Positions 1-8,796 of a DNA stretch of 64,000 nt are shown here, one piece after another. The notes beneath the pieces are model-generated. The model was given only the letters and a program-made list of their open reading frames with translations. It was not told the origin of the DNA and searched no databases. The stretch covers positions 631,687 to 695,686 of the forward strand of contig VLTH01000003.1 in the NCBI GenBank assembly GCA_008125075.1, given 5' to 3'. Numbering within the stretch: the stretch's first letter is position 1; every line of letters begins with the position of its first letter. The stretch comes from Acetivibrio alkalicellulosi (GTDB taxonomy: Bacteria; Bacillota; Clostridia; Acetivibrionales; Acetivibrionaceae). The position numbers and the translations under genes were made by a program.

Positions 1-518
1 AGAAAAGACAGGTTGAAGTTGATATGACAGGTGGAAGTACACCAACACCTCCAAAAGTTGAGCATGTTTTATCAGCAAAAGGTGCAGTTGTAACAAGTGA
101 ATTTATACAAGCAAAACCAGGAGAAACTGTTGAGGTACCTGTAATGATGTCTAACGTTCCTTCAAGAGGTATAAATGGTCTTTATTTAAGGTTATTATAT
201 GACAATAATTTAATTGATGTTACAAATATAAAACCTGGGGACATAATAAATGACCCTGATAAAGATTTTGCTTATAACGTTGCTGAGAACACTGGAACAA
301 TTGTGATTTTATATACAGAAGACAGCCAAACAGGTAAAGGAATGATTGATACTGATGGAGTATTTATGACGTTAGAAGTTAAGGTGAAAGATAACGCTCT
401 TTCAGGAACTGACAGTGTTTATGCAGCAATAAGCGTGGACAGTAGTTCAGTTAGTGATTTTGATTTAAAAGAAATTGAAACTGCTTTTTCACTTAGAGGA
501 GTAAAAATAACAAAATAA
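1..518 (+). CDS. Cohesin-domain surface protein, C-terminal part (5' end outside window)
   Basis: The frame is open from the left edge, so the gene begins upstream; the first in-window ATG (24) is internal. The visible part is a Thr/Pro linker (GGSTPTPPKV) followed by one domain of about 145 residues ending at the stop. It has cohesin hallmarks: a start resembling AxPGETVEVPV, then LYLRLLYD, IVILYTED and a D-G-VFMTLEVKV strand. Type I cohesins bind dockerins of cellulosomal enzymes. A C-terminal cohesin after a P/T linker, followed by a comM-like gene, recalls OlpC-type cell-surface cohesin proteins of C. thermocellum; that match is from memory, not a search. A strong terminator follows 14 bases after the stop. 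Confidence 0.8.
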   Translation, partial: KRQVEVDMTGGSTPTPPKVEHVLSAKGAVVTSEFIQAKPGETVEVPVMMSNVPSRGINGLYLRLLYDNNLIDVTNIKPGDIINDPDKDFAYNVAENTGTIVILYTEDSQTGKGMIDTDGVFMTLEVKVKDNALSGTDSVYAAISVDSSSVSDFDLKEIETAFSLRGVKITK

Positions 519-532
519 AATACATAATGAGC

Positions 533-564
533 AAAAAAAGAGCCTTAAATCAGGCTCTTTTTTT
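533..564 (+). terminator. Rho-independent terminator after cohesin gene
   Basis: A perfect 12-bp stem (aaaaaaagagcc / ggctcttttttt) with an 8-nt loop and a T run. It isolates the cohesin gene from the downstream comM gene. Confidence 0.92.
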
Positions 565-664
565 ATCCTTTTATTTAATGCATTTTTTTTAAAAACAAAT
601 GTAAAGTATAAGTTAAACTTTTCCGAAACTAGTCATATAGTATTTTCTTCTAACGAGGTGAAAT

Positions 665-2203
665 ATGCTTTCTAAAATTAAAAGTTTAGGCCTTATGGGC
701 ATCGATGGCTGTATTGTATTAGTTGAAACAGATATTTCAAAGGGACTTCCTTCTTTTGATATGGTTGGATTAGGTGATACTGCTGTCAAAGAATCTAAGG
801 AGCGGGTAAGGGCAGCAATTAAAAATGCCGACTTGGATTTTCCTATTAAGAGGATTACAATAAATCTAGCACCTGCCGACAAGAAAAAAGAAGGCTCAGC
901 TTTTGATCTTCCTATAGCACTAGGAATACTTGCAGCTACAGAGCAAGTTAACATAAAAGACATTGAAAATTATGGGTTTTTAGGGGAACTATCTTTAGAT
1001 GGTGAAATAAAGCCTGTTAAAGGAATATTGCCGATGGTTATAAGTGCAAGGGAAAATGGCCTTAAAAGCATTATTTTACCTTTAGAAAATGCAGATGAAG
1101 CAGCTGTAGTAAATGGTTTAAATATTCTTCCAGCAGGAAGTATTAAAGATGTGGTTAATCATTTAAATGGGCTTAAAAAAATAAATAAATATTCTGTAGA
1201 TATAGATAATATATTTAGAAATAATATTTCCTATGATGTAGATTTTTCAGATGTCAAGGGACAAGAAACTGTAAAGAGGGCTCTTGAAGTTGCAGCTTCT
1301 GGTGCCCATAATTGCGTTATGATCGGAAGCCCAGGTTGTGGTAAAACAATGATTGCTAGAAGACTTCCCACAATTCTACCTTCCATGACTTTTGAAGAAG
1401 CTTTAGAAGTAACGAAAATTCATAGTATTGCAGGTACACTTGCCACCAATACTTCTTTAATAACACAAAGGCCCTTTCGTGCTCCACATCACACCATCTC
1501 AAATGTGAGTCTTGTGGGCGGTGGGCGACATCCGAAGCCAGGAGAAATAAGCCTTGCCCACTATGGTGTCTTATTTTTAGATGAGCTTCCCGAGTTTAAT
1601 CGAAGTGCATTAGAAGTACTAAGACAACCACTAGAAGATGGAGTTGTTACAATCTCAAGAATAAATGCAACATTAACTTATCCTGCTAGAACAACTCTTA
1701 TATGTGCGGCAAATCCTTGTAAGTGTGGTAATTACCTTGATCATTCAAAGGAATGTACATGTACACCAAAGCAGATTGGACAGTACCTTAGTAAGCTATC
1801 AGGGCCATTATTAGACAGGATAGATTTGCACATAGAAGTATCCTCTATACAATATAAAGATCTTGATAGCAAGAAAGAAGAAGAAAAATCAAGTGATGTG
1901 AGAGAACGTGTAAACAGGACAAGAAAGATTCAGCAGGAAAGATATAAAGGCATGAATATATACTCTAATGCAGAACTTTCACCTGCTATGATTAAGAAAT
2001 ATTGTAAATTGGATGTTCAATGTAAAAATATACTAGAAAATGCATTTGAAAGATTGGGTCTAAGTGCTAGAGCTCATGGAAGGATACTAAAAGTAGCTCG
2101 AACAATAGCAGACATGGAAGAGTGTCAAGATATAAAAACTCATCATTTACTTGAGGCTATACAGTACAGAAGTCTTGACAGAAAAATCTGGAGTGGACAA
2201 TAA
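665..2203 (+). CDS. comM: YifB/ComM family Mg-chelatase-like AAA+ ATPase
   Basis: 512 residues, full family length. Residues 1-170 form the N-terminal S5-like/Lon-like domain (SFDMVGLGD, KRITINLAP). A Mg-chelatase-type AAA+ core follows with Walker A GSPGCGKT near residue 220, the RAPHHTIS segment, and Walker B VLFLDELPEF near 302. A Cys cluster (CAANPCKCG..CTC) and the C-terminal Mg-chelatase domain (SARAHGRILKVARTIAD) complete it. ComM is a branch-migration helicase that acts in natural transformation in Gram-negatives; in clostridia the gene is usual next to dprA but its role is less clear. The start is supported by aacgaggtg 6 bases upstream. Confidence 0.93.
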   Translation: MLSKIKSLGLMGIDGCIVLVETDISKGLPSFDMVGLGDTAVKESKERVRAAIKNADLDFPIKRITINLAPADKKKEGSAFDLPIALGILAATEQVNIKDIENYGFLGELSLDGEIKPVKGILPMVISARENGLKSIILPLENADEAAVVNGLNILPAGSIKDVVNHLNGLKKINKYSVDIDNIFRNNISYDVDFSDVKGQETVKRALEVAASGAHNCVMIGSPGCGKTMIARRLPTILPSMTFEEALEVTKIHSIAGTLATNTSLITQRPFRAPHHTISNVSLVGGGRHPKPGEISLAHYGVLFLDELPEFNRSALEVLRQPLEDGVVTISRINATLTYPARTTLICAANPCKCGNYLDHSKECTCTPKQIGQYLSKLSGPLLDRIDLHIEVSSIQYKDLDSKKEEEKSSDVRERVNRTRKIQQERYKGMNIYSNAELSPAMIKKYCKLDVQCKNILENAFERLGLSARAHGRILKVARTIADMEECQDIKTHHLLEAIQYRSLDRKIWSGQ

Positions 2204-2307
2204 GCATTTTATTTTTATACTTGACTATGATGTAAATACATGATAAATTGATTGCGGTGACAAAGAATAGCATATTTTTATATTCTTTTGCAAAAAGGAG
2301 TGCTGTA

Positions 2308-3420
2308 ATGGTTGATAATAAGCAGTATTGGGTATGGCTAAGTTCACTTCCTGGTATTGGTGCTGTCAAGTCAAAGGCCTTGTTAAATCATTTTGAAGAT
2401 CCATATAATATATGGAATGCAAAAGAGAATGAATTAAATAAACTGCCTTTTCTTACCAGTAAAGATGTTGGTAATTTAATAAACATAAAAATTAAGGAAA
2501 GTGCAAAAATACATTTAGACAATATATTTAAAAATAATATAAAGATTTTAACAATTAATGATGAACTATATCCGTATTATCTTAAAAATATATATGACCC
2601 ACCTAGTGTGCTTTATGTAAAAGGTGATATAAGGATAAATGATAAATATATAGCTGTTGTTGGATCAAGAAAAGCAACTTCTTATGGACTTAGTATGGCT
2701 CACACTATATCTTGTGAACTGTCACGATATGGTATCACTGTTGTAAGCGGAATGGCAAGGGGAATAGACTCTTATGCTCATAAAGGAATATTGAGTGTGG
2801 GAGGAAGGACTATAGCTGTTTTGGGATGTGGACTAGACATTGTTTACCCAAATGAGAACAAAAAACTTATGGATTCTATTATAGAAAATGGAGCTTGTGT
2901 ATCGGAATACTTACCTGGAATAGCTCCATTAGCCAATAATTTTCCAGCACGTAATAGGATTATAAGTGGAATATCTTTAGGGGTAATAGTTATAGAAGCT
3001 GGTGAACGCAGTGGATCACTTATTACCGCAAACTTTGCTTTAGATCAAGGAAGAGAAGTTTTTGCTCTTCCGGGAAATGTTTGCAGCATAAATAGTACAG
3101 GAACAAATAGACTAATTAAAGAAGGGGCAAAAATGGTAACGGGTATTGAAGATATTCTAGAAGAGATCAATATAAGTTTTAGCAATGAAAATATGGAAAA
3201 CTTTTTTACTGGAAGTTTTGCAAATGATAAACTTTTTAAAGATCTTGATAAAGAAGAAATAAAAATAGCTTCATGCCTTAAGACAGAACCTCTTCATATA
3301 GATAATATTTCAAAAAAGACAGGTTTTAGCATTCAACTTGTTAGCTCTGTACTAATTATGTTGGAGTTAAAAGGGATAGTTGAACAACTTCCCGGAAAGA
3401 TATACAAATTAAAGTATTAA
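2308..3420 (+). CDS. dprA: DNA-processing protein DprA (Smf)
   Basis: 370 residues from the ATG at 2308, preceded by aaaaggag with 7-base spacing; a longer TTG-initiated version from 2248 has no such site. The N-terminal part has a helix-hairpin-helix-like segment (LSSLPGIGAVKSKALL). The Rossmann-like core has VVGSRKATSYG, VSGMARGIDSYAHKG and VLGCGLDIVYPNEN, and ends with a winged-helix DprA domain. DprA binds ssDNA and loads RecA in transformation and recombination. It follows comM and precedes topA, a common Firmicute order. Confidence 0.94.
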   Translation: MVDNKQYWVWLSSLPGIGAVKSKALLNHFEDPYNIWNAKENELNKLPFLTSKDVGNLINIKIKESAKIHLDNIFKNNIKILTINDELYPYYLKNIYDPPSVLYVKGDIRINDKYIAVVGSRKATSYGLSMAHTISCELSRYGITVVSGMARGIDSYAHKGILSVGGRTIAVLGCGLDIVYPNENKKLMDSIIENGACVSEYLPGIAPLANNFPARNRIISGISLGVIVIEAGERSGSLITANFALDQGREVFALPGNVCSINSTGTNRLIKEGAKMVTGIEDILEEINISFSNENMENFFTGSFANDKLFKDLDKEEIKIASCLKTEPLHIDNISKKTGFSIQLVSSVLIMLELKGIVEQLPGKIYKLKY

Positions 3421-3428
3421 ATAATTAT

Positions 3429-3458
3429 TTGCATAATGACAATATATAATATTATAAT
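3429..3458 (+). promoter_or_regulatory. Candidate sigma-A promoter for topA
   Basis: TTGCAT and a perfect TATAAT separated by 18 bases, in the A+T-rich gap between dprA and topA and 40 bases before the topA start. The spacing is one longer than ideal. Confidence 0.5.
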
Positions 3459-3497
3459 ATTATATTGTTAACTGATAATTTTAACTGGAGGAAAAAA

Positions 3498-5600
3498 ATG
3501 GCGGAAAAATTAGTTATTGTTGAGTCTCCTGCAAAGGCCAACACTATTGGCAAGTTTTTAGGAAAGGACTATAAAATTGTTGCATCTGTGGGTCATGTGA
3601 GAGACCTTCCTAAGAGTCAGATAGGAATTGATTTAGAAAATCATTTTGAGCCTAAGTACATTACTATAAGAGGAAAGGGCGATGTTATTTCTAAGCTGAA
3701 AAAGGAAGCTAAAAATGCAAAAAAGATATATCTTGCTACTGACCCTGACCGTGAAGGAGAAGCAATATCATGGCATTTAGCATATTTGCTTAAACTAAAT
3801 GAGGGTGAAAAATGCAGAGTAACTTTTAATGAAATAACAAAAAATGCTGTTAAAAATGCAATAAAAGCTCCAAGACAAATTGATATGGCTCTAGTAGATG
3901 CTCAACAGGCAAGAAGAATTTTAGATAGGATAGTAGGTTATAAAATAAGTCCTATTTTGTGGAGAAAGGTTAAAAAGGGACTAAGCGCGGGAAGAGTTCA
4001 GTCAGTAGCTTCAAGGCTTATTTGTGACAGAGAGGAAGAAATAGAAATCTTTGTACCAGACGAGTATTGGACAATTACTGCCATACTTAATAAAACACAA
4101 AACAAATCCAATATTAATGCTAAATTTTATGGAACTGATGGCAAAAAGTTAGAACTAAAAAATGAAGAACAAGTTAATAAGATATTAGAAGAACTAAAAA
4201 AGGAAAAATTTATAGTTGATAAAATAAAAAAGAGTGAGAAAAAGAAATCACCCTCTGCTCCATTTATAACAAGTACAATGCAGCAGGAAGCTTCCAGAAA
4301 ACTTGGGTTTTCCACCAAAAAAACAATGATTGTAGCTCAACAGCTATATGAGGGAATTGAAATAAAAGGTGTTGGTACAATGGGTCTTGTTACTTATATT
4401 CGTACAGACTCTACTAGAGTTTCTGATGAGGCTTATAAGGATACTGAAAGCTATATAAAGGGTAAATATGGAGAAAAGTTTCTTCCTGAAGCAAAGAGAG
4501 TTTATAAAAACAAATCAGCATCACAGGATGCACATGAGTGTATCAGACCTACTGATGTTAATATTCAACCAGATGATATAAAAGCATCATTATCAAGGGA
4601 ACAATATAAGTTATATAAGCTTGTTTGGGGAAGATTTGTTTCAAGCCAAATGGCTTCAGCTATTTATGATACTATAAGTGCAGATATTTTTGCAGGTAGG
4701 CATATATTCAAAGCAAAAGGTTCAACTATTAAGTTCCAGGGTTTTATGGTACTCTATCAGGAAGGCAAGGACGATGAAAGCGAAGAAGAAGAACTAGTGT
4801 TACCTGAATTGACAGAGAAGGAAGAGTTAAAACAAAAAGGTATTGATCCAAAGCAACATTTTACTCAACCTCCTCCAAGATACACAGAGGCAACTTTAGT
4901 TAAAGCTTTAGAAGAAAGAGGAATAGGTAGACCAAGTACGTATGCACCGACAATTTCCACAATTTTGTCCAGAGGCTATATAGTAAAAGAAGGAAAGTCC
5001 TTAATGCCTACTGAGTTAGGGAGAATAGTAACAGATATAATGAAGAATTATTTTCATGATATTGTTGATATAGAATTTACCGTTCAGATGGAAAAAAAGT
5101 TAGATGATATAGAAGAAGGGGATAAAAAGTGGGAAGAGATTATAGAGAACTTTTATACCCAGTTCGTGGATGTATTAAAGGATGCAGAAGAAAAAATAGG
5201 TAATGTTGAAATTCCAGATGAAGTAACTGATGAAATATGTGAAAAATGTGGTAGGAATATGGTTATAAAGATGGGAAGATACGGAAAGTTTCTTGCCTGT
5301 CCAGGTTTTCCAGAATGCAGAAATGCAAGGCCTATTCTTGATGATGCTGGTGTGTTATGTCCTAAGTGTAGTGGTAAGGTATATATTAAAAAGACAAAAA
5401 AGGGCAGACAGTATTTAGGATGTGAAAACAATCCTACATGTGATTTTATGACATGGGATAAACCTTCTAAAGAAAAGTGTCCTAACTGTGGTAACTTTTT
5501 AACTAAGAAATATTCTGGGAAAAAGGCTCAACTAAAATGTAGTAGTGAAAGTTGTGATTTTAGTAAGATCGGTGAAAATGAAGAAGATAAAGAACAGTAA
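3498..5600 (+). CDS. topA: DNA topoisomerase I (type IA)
   Basis: 700 residues from the ATG at 3498 (ggagg 6-10 bases upstream); an earlier in-frame TTG lacks a ribosome site. An N-terminal TOPRIM domain (VESPAKANTIGKFLG, ATDPDREGEAISWH) is followed by the gate domains. The active-site Tyr is near residue 300 in GLVTYIRTDSTR, and ERGIGRPSTYAPTIS is conserved. The C-terminal tail from about residue 580 carries three topoisomerase zinc-ribbon repeats with four Cys each. The enzyme relaxes negative supercoils. Length and domains match Firmicute TopA. Confidence 0.96.
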   Translation: MAEKLVIVESPAKANTIGKFLGKDYKIVASVGHVRDLPKSQIGIDLENHFEPKYITIRGKGDVISKLKKEAKNAKKIYLATDPDREGEAISWHLAYLLKLNEGEKCRVTFNEITKNAVKNAIKAPRQIDMALVDAQQARRILDRIVGYKISPILWRKVKKGLSAGRVQSVASRLICDREEEIEIFVPDEYWTITAILNKTQNKSNINAKFYGTDGKKLELKNEEQVNKILEELKKEKFIVDKIKKSEKKKSPSAPFITSTMQQEASRKLGFSTKKTMIVAQQLYEGIEIKGVGTMGLVTYIRTDSTRVSDEAYKDTESYIKGKYGEKFLPEAKRVYKNKSASQDAHECIRPTDVNIQPDDIKASLSREQYKLYKLVWGRFVSSQMASAIYDTISADIFAGRHIFKAKGSTIKFQGFMVLYQEGKDDESEEEELVLPELTEKEELKQKGIDPKQHFTQPPPRYTEATLVKALEERGIGRPSTYAPTISTILSRGYIVKEGKSLMPTELGRIVTDIMKNYFHDIVDIEFTVQMEKKLDDIEEGDKKWEEIIENFYTQFVDVLKDAEEKIGNVEIPDEVTDEICEKCGRNMVIKMGRYGKFLACPGFPECRNARPILDDAGVLCPKCSGKVYIKKTKKGRQYLGCENNPTCDFMTWDKPSKEKCPNCGNFLTKKYSGKKAQLKCSSESCDFSKIGENEEDKEQ

Positions 5601-5621
5601 AATAAAGGACTGGATATTAAA

Positions 5622-6932
5622 ATGAATGATTTTATAAATGTTATAGGTGCGGGACTTGCAGGGTGCGAAGCTTCATGGCAGATCGCAAAAAGAGGCATAA
5701 AGGTGAAGCTTTATGAGATGAAGCCAGTATCCTTTTCACCAGCACACCATTTAGATACTTTTGCAGAGCTTGTGTGCAGTAATTCTTTTCGTTCTGACCA
5801 ACTAGAAAATGCTGTTGGTTTATTAAAGGAAGAAATGAGGCTTTTAGACTCCTTAATTATTAAATGCGCAGATGAAACAAGAGTTCCAGCAGGTGGAGCA
5901 TTGGCAGTAGATAGGGAGAAATTCTCAAAGCTTGTTACAGATTGTATAAAAGCAAATGATAATATTGAGATAGTAACTGAAGAAGTAACGGATATTCCAA
6001 AAGAGGGAATTACTGTAGTGGCCTCGGGACCTTTAACGTCAGAGTTATTGTCAGAAAGTATAGGTCAACTAATAGGTGAGCAGTATCTTCATTTTTTTGA
6101 TGCAGCAGCTCCAATTGTTACATTCGAATCTATTGATATGACTAAAGCTTTTAGAGCTGCTCGTTACGATAGAGGAACAAAGGATTATATAAATTGTCCT
6201 ATGACAAAAGAAGAGTATGAGAACTTTTGGAATGAACTTACTAATGCCCAGTTGGCAGATGTAAAAGACTTTGAAAAAGAGGTAGTATTTGAAGGGTGTA
6301 TGCCAGTTGAGACAATGGCTAAAAGGGGTATTGATACTTTGAGATTTGGACCTTTAAAGCCTGTTGGATTAATTGATCCTGCTTTAGGTAAGGAAGCATA
6401 TGCAGTTGTTCAACTTAGACAGGATAATGAGGAAGGAACCCTATATAACATGGTAGGGTTTCAGACACGTTTAAAGTGGCCAGAGCAAAAGAGAGTGTTA
6501 AGAATGATACCTGGCCTTGAAAATGCTGAGTTTGTAAGATACGGAGTAATGCATAGAAATACCTTTTTAAATTCACCAAAGCTTATAAATTCTGACTACT
6601 CACTTATAAAAAGTCCAAATATATATTTTGCAGGACAGATAACAGGTGTGGAAGGTTATGTTGAATCTGCATCTTCAGGTATGTTGGCGGGAATAAATAG
6701 TGCTATGGACTTCTTAGGAAAGGAAAGAATTACTTTTCCTAAAATCACAGCAATTGGGGCACTGAGTAATTATATATCAGACAAAAATATTAAAAATTTT
6801 CAACCAATGAATGTAAACTTTGGTCTTATGGATAGTTTGAATGCTAAGATAAAAGATAAGAGGAAAAGATATTATGAGATCTCCATGAGGTCACTTGAAT
6901 TTATAAAAAGTGAAATAAAGGGATGTTTTTAA
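5622..6932 (+). CDS. trmFO: Methylenetetrahydrofolate-tRNA-(uracil-5-)-methyltransferase TrmFO
   Basis: 436 residues, the family length. An N-terminal FAD dinucleotide motif ([12 protein letters not shown]) is followed by the family block around [16 protein letters not shown], which contains Cys52. Cys226 lies in EGCMPVE; these correspond to the catalytic pair known in B. subtilis TrmFO. A C-terminal FAD segment ([12 protein letters not shown]) is present. The protein makes ribothymidine-54 in tRNA using folate and FADH2. It follows topA by 21 bases, the classical topA-trmFO arrangement; codY, often next, is absent here. Confidence 0.95.
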   Translation: MNDFINVIGAGLAGCEASWQIAKRGIKVKLYEMKPVSFSPAHHLDTFAELVCSNSFRSDQLENAVGLLKEEMRLLDSLIIKCADETRVPAGGALAVDREKFSKLVTDCIKANDNIEIVTEEVTDIPKEGITVVASGPLTSELLSESIGQLIGEQYLHFFDAAAPIVTFESIDMTKAFRAARYDRGTKDYINCPMTKEEYENFWNELTNAQLADVKDFEKEVVFEGCMPVETMAKRGIDTLRFGPLKPVGLIDPALGKEAYAVVQLRQDNEEGTLYNMVGFQTRLKWPEQKRVLRMIPGLENAEFVRYGVMHRNTFLNSPKLINSDYSLIKSPNIYFAGQITGVEGYVESASSGMLAGINSAMDFLGKERITFPKITAIGALSNYISDKNIKNFQPMNVNFGLMDSLNAKIKDKRKRYYEISMRSLEFIKSEIKGCF

Positions 6933-7432
6933 AAACAGTCTCTTTTTTTTATCTATTATTATATTAGTTGGAAACAAGCGAATTCGTATCTTATTCTAAG
7001 AGGATGATGCTTAAAAACTAATAAAGTTTAATTAAGTTATAAATGCAAGCGGGATTGTGTGTTTTCCTTTGTTTTTTTAATTTTTTTAATTTTTTAATAA
7101 GTATGGTTGTAATTTAAAAAGAATTATGTTAATATCATAATAAGGTGTTCATATAACGCTTATATTAAGCAGATCTTATTGGTTCTTTTGGCAAAAAGTT
7201 GGAATGGTTAAAAAATAAATTTAAGCTTTTTTACTTGAGATTATTTTTTAGCTATTCTTGGTTTTTTCAAATTAATACATTCAAATTTACAAATTTTATT
7301 TTACTGATTCTTTTTCTATTGATTTTTTGAAAGAAAAAAATTAAATATGCCGAAATTTATTATGTAAAGAAAAGTTGATATTTAATCGAAGCTAATTTTT
7401 AGTAAACCTTTAATTTGTAGGAGGTGTGTTCG
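6933..7432 (+). promoter_or_regulatory. 500-base gap before the flagellar operon
   Basis: No convincing gene is seen. A T-rich stretch directly after trmFO could end its transcript but forms only a weak hairpin. A sigma-A-like promoter lies at 7107-7135 (TTGTAA, 17 bases, TAATAT). A possible sigma-D-like site is GCCGAAAT at 7349-7356 with TGAAAG 15 bases upstream at 7328; it deviates from the GCCGATAA-type consensus. The long A+T-rich leader of almost 300 bases before flgB is compatible with regulation of the operon, but no riboswitch that I know is recognisable. Confidence 0.45.
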
Positions 7433-7846
7433 ATGCTTGAAAGAATCCTATATCGCACTATGCCTTTAGAGAAATCTCTAGATGCTGTTTTACTTAGAAA
7501 TGAAGCTATATCTCAAAACATTTCCAATATTGATACGCCTAATTACAAAAGAAAAACCGTAGCTTTTGAGGAGTATCTTAATGATGCCTTGGGAAATAGT
7601 GGAATAAGAGGAACAAAAACTGACAGTAGACATATACCTATTGGTAAAAGGAACTTTGATGATGTAAACATTAAAATAACTGAAGACGGAAGAGCTCTTG
7701 AAATGAGACTTGATGGAAATAATGTTGATATTGAAAGTGAGATGGCACAAATGGCAAAAAACTCAATTAAGTATGATGTTTTGGTTCAAAGAATAAATGG
7801 TAGTTTTCAAAGAATTAAATCTGTAATAAGTGAAGGGAGAAGATGA
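7433..7846 (+). CDS. flgB: Flagellar basal-body rod protein FlgB
   Basis: 137 residues, starting at ATG 7433 behind a perfect AGGAGG with 8-base spacing. The N-terminal rod motif is present (LRNEAISQNISNIDTPNYKRKTVAFEEYL), as is the C-terminal helix (DIESEMAQMAKNSIKYDVLVQRING). FlgB forms the proximal rod with FlgC and FliE. First gene of the flagellar block; flgC starts 4 bases after its stop. Confidence 0.95.
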   Translation: MLERILYRTMPLEKSLDAVLLRNEAISQNISNIDTPNYKRKTVAFEEYLNDALGNSGIRGTKTDSRHIPIGKRNFDDVNIKITEDGRALEMRLDGNNVDIESEMAQMAKNSIKYDVLVQRINGSFQRIKSVISEGRR

Positions 7847-7849
7847 TAG

Positions 7850-8281
7850 ATGGGATATTTTAGTTCTCTTGATATAGGTGCTTCTGGACTCACAGCTCAA
7901 AGGCTTAGAATGGATACAATTTCACAAAACATTGCAAATGCAAATACTACAAGAACTCAAAATGGTCAGCCCTACAGGAGAAAAACAGTTATATTTGAAG
8001 AAAAAACTCCTGGAACTACTTTTTCTGATTATTTAGATGCAAGTAAAGCGGGAAAAGGTGTAAGAGTTGTTCGTATTGTAGAGGACATGACTCCATTTAG
8101 GAGACAGTATGATCCAGCCCATCCCGATTCTGATGAAGATGGATATGTATTAATGCCAAATATTGATGTTATTACTGAAATGGTTAATATGATATCTGCT
8201 ACAAGGGCATATGAGGCAAATGTTACCGCAATAAATACCTCAAAAAGCATGGCAATGAAGGCACTTGAAATAGGAAGGTAA
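7850..8281 (+). CDS. flgC: Flagellar basal-body rod protein FlgC
   Basis: 143 residues with the rod/hook N-terminal signature (FSSLDIGASGLTAQRLRMDTISQNIANANT) and the C-terminal flg_bbr helix (VNMISATRAYEANVTAIN). It is part of the proximal rod and is exported by the flagellar type III system. It lies between flgB and fliE with minimal spacing, so co-translation is likely. Confidence 0.95.
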   Translation: MGYFSSLDIGASGLTAQRLRMDTISQNIANANTTRTQNGQPYRRKTVIFEEKTPGTTFSDYLDASKAGKGVRVVRIVEDMTPFRRQYDPAHPDSDEDGYVLMPNIDVITEMVNMISATRAYEANVTAINTSKSMAMKALEIGR

Positions 8282-8294
8282 GGGGGGTTTTTAG

Positions 8295-8606
8295 GTGGAT
8301 ATTAAAATTACTAATACAATTGGAAGAGAATTTGGTTCTGTTTCAGGTACAAGTCTTATTGGAAACAAAAGAGATAATAACATAATTGGCAATTTTGGAG
8401 AGTATTTAAATAATGCCATAAAAAGGGTAGATGAGCTGGAAAAAGACTCTAGAACAATAACAGAGGATTTTGCAGCAGGAAGGACAGATAACATTCATCA
8501 GGTTATGATAGCAGCTCAAAAATCTGAAATTGCTCTTCAATTTACCATGCAAATTAGAAATAAAATAATGGATGCTTATAATGAAATTATGAGAATGCAA
8601 ATATAG
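8295..8606 (+). CDS. fliE: Flagellar hook-basal body complex protein FliE
   Basis: 103 residues from a GTG start at 8295 with aggggggt 7 bases upstream. The C-terminal FliE signature is clear (VMIAAQKSEIALQFTMQIRNKIMDAYNEIMRMQI). FliE joins the MS ring to the rod. It is followed by an unusual 190-base non-coding gap before fliF that carries a structured repeat. Confidence 0.94.
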   Translation: MDIKITNTIGREFGSVSGTSLIGNKRDNNIIGNFGEYLNNAIKRVDELEKDSRTITEDFAAGRTDNIHQVMIAAQKSEIALQFTMQIRNKIMDAYNEIMRMQI

Positions 8607-8675
8607 TAACTTTCATAAAGTAAGGATTAGTTTAAATATTGCTTTTACTTTTCACTGACCTATTTGGCATCAATT

Positions 8676-8732
8676 AAAATCTCGGGGTGTCGAGTACCTT
8701 AGATTTTAAGCCTTTCATTTGTTCTAAGACTT
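8676..8732 (+). repeat. Structured two-hairpin element, copy 1 (fliE-fliF gap)
   Basis: Hairpin 1 pairs AAAATCT (8676-8682) with AGATTTT (8701-8707) and has an inner GGGGT/ACCT stem. Hairpin 2 pairs AAGCCTT (8708-8714) with AAGACTT (8726-8732) with one C.A mismatch. The segment is homologous to 39865-39922, where the stem bases differ but pairing is kept. Confidence 0.6.
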
Positions 8733-8796
8733 TTAAAAAGGCCTGTAGTGGAAGGTATATTTTCAACAATCCTAATTATACAAAAGGGGGTATTTT

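Noticed and set aside
6933..7432. Possible c-di-GMP (GEMM) riboswitch before the flagellar operon
   Set aside because: Searched by eye for the conserved GEMM cores; only a loose ggcaaa match was found and the rest does not fit.
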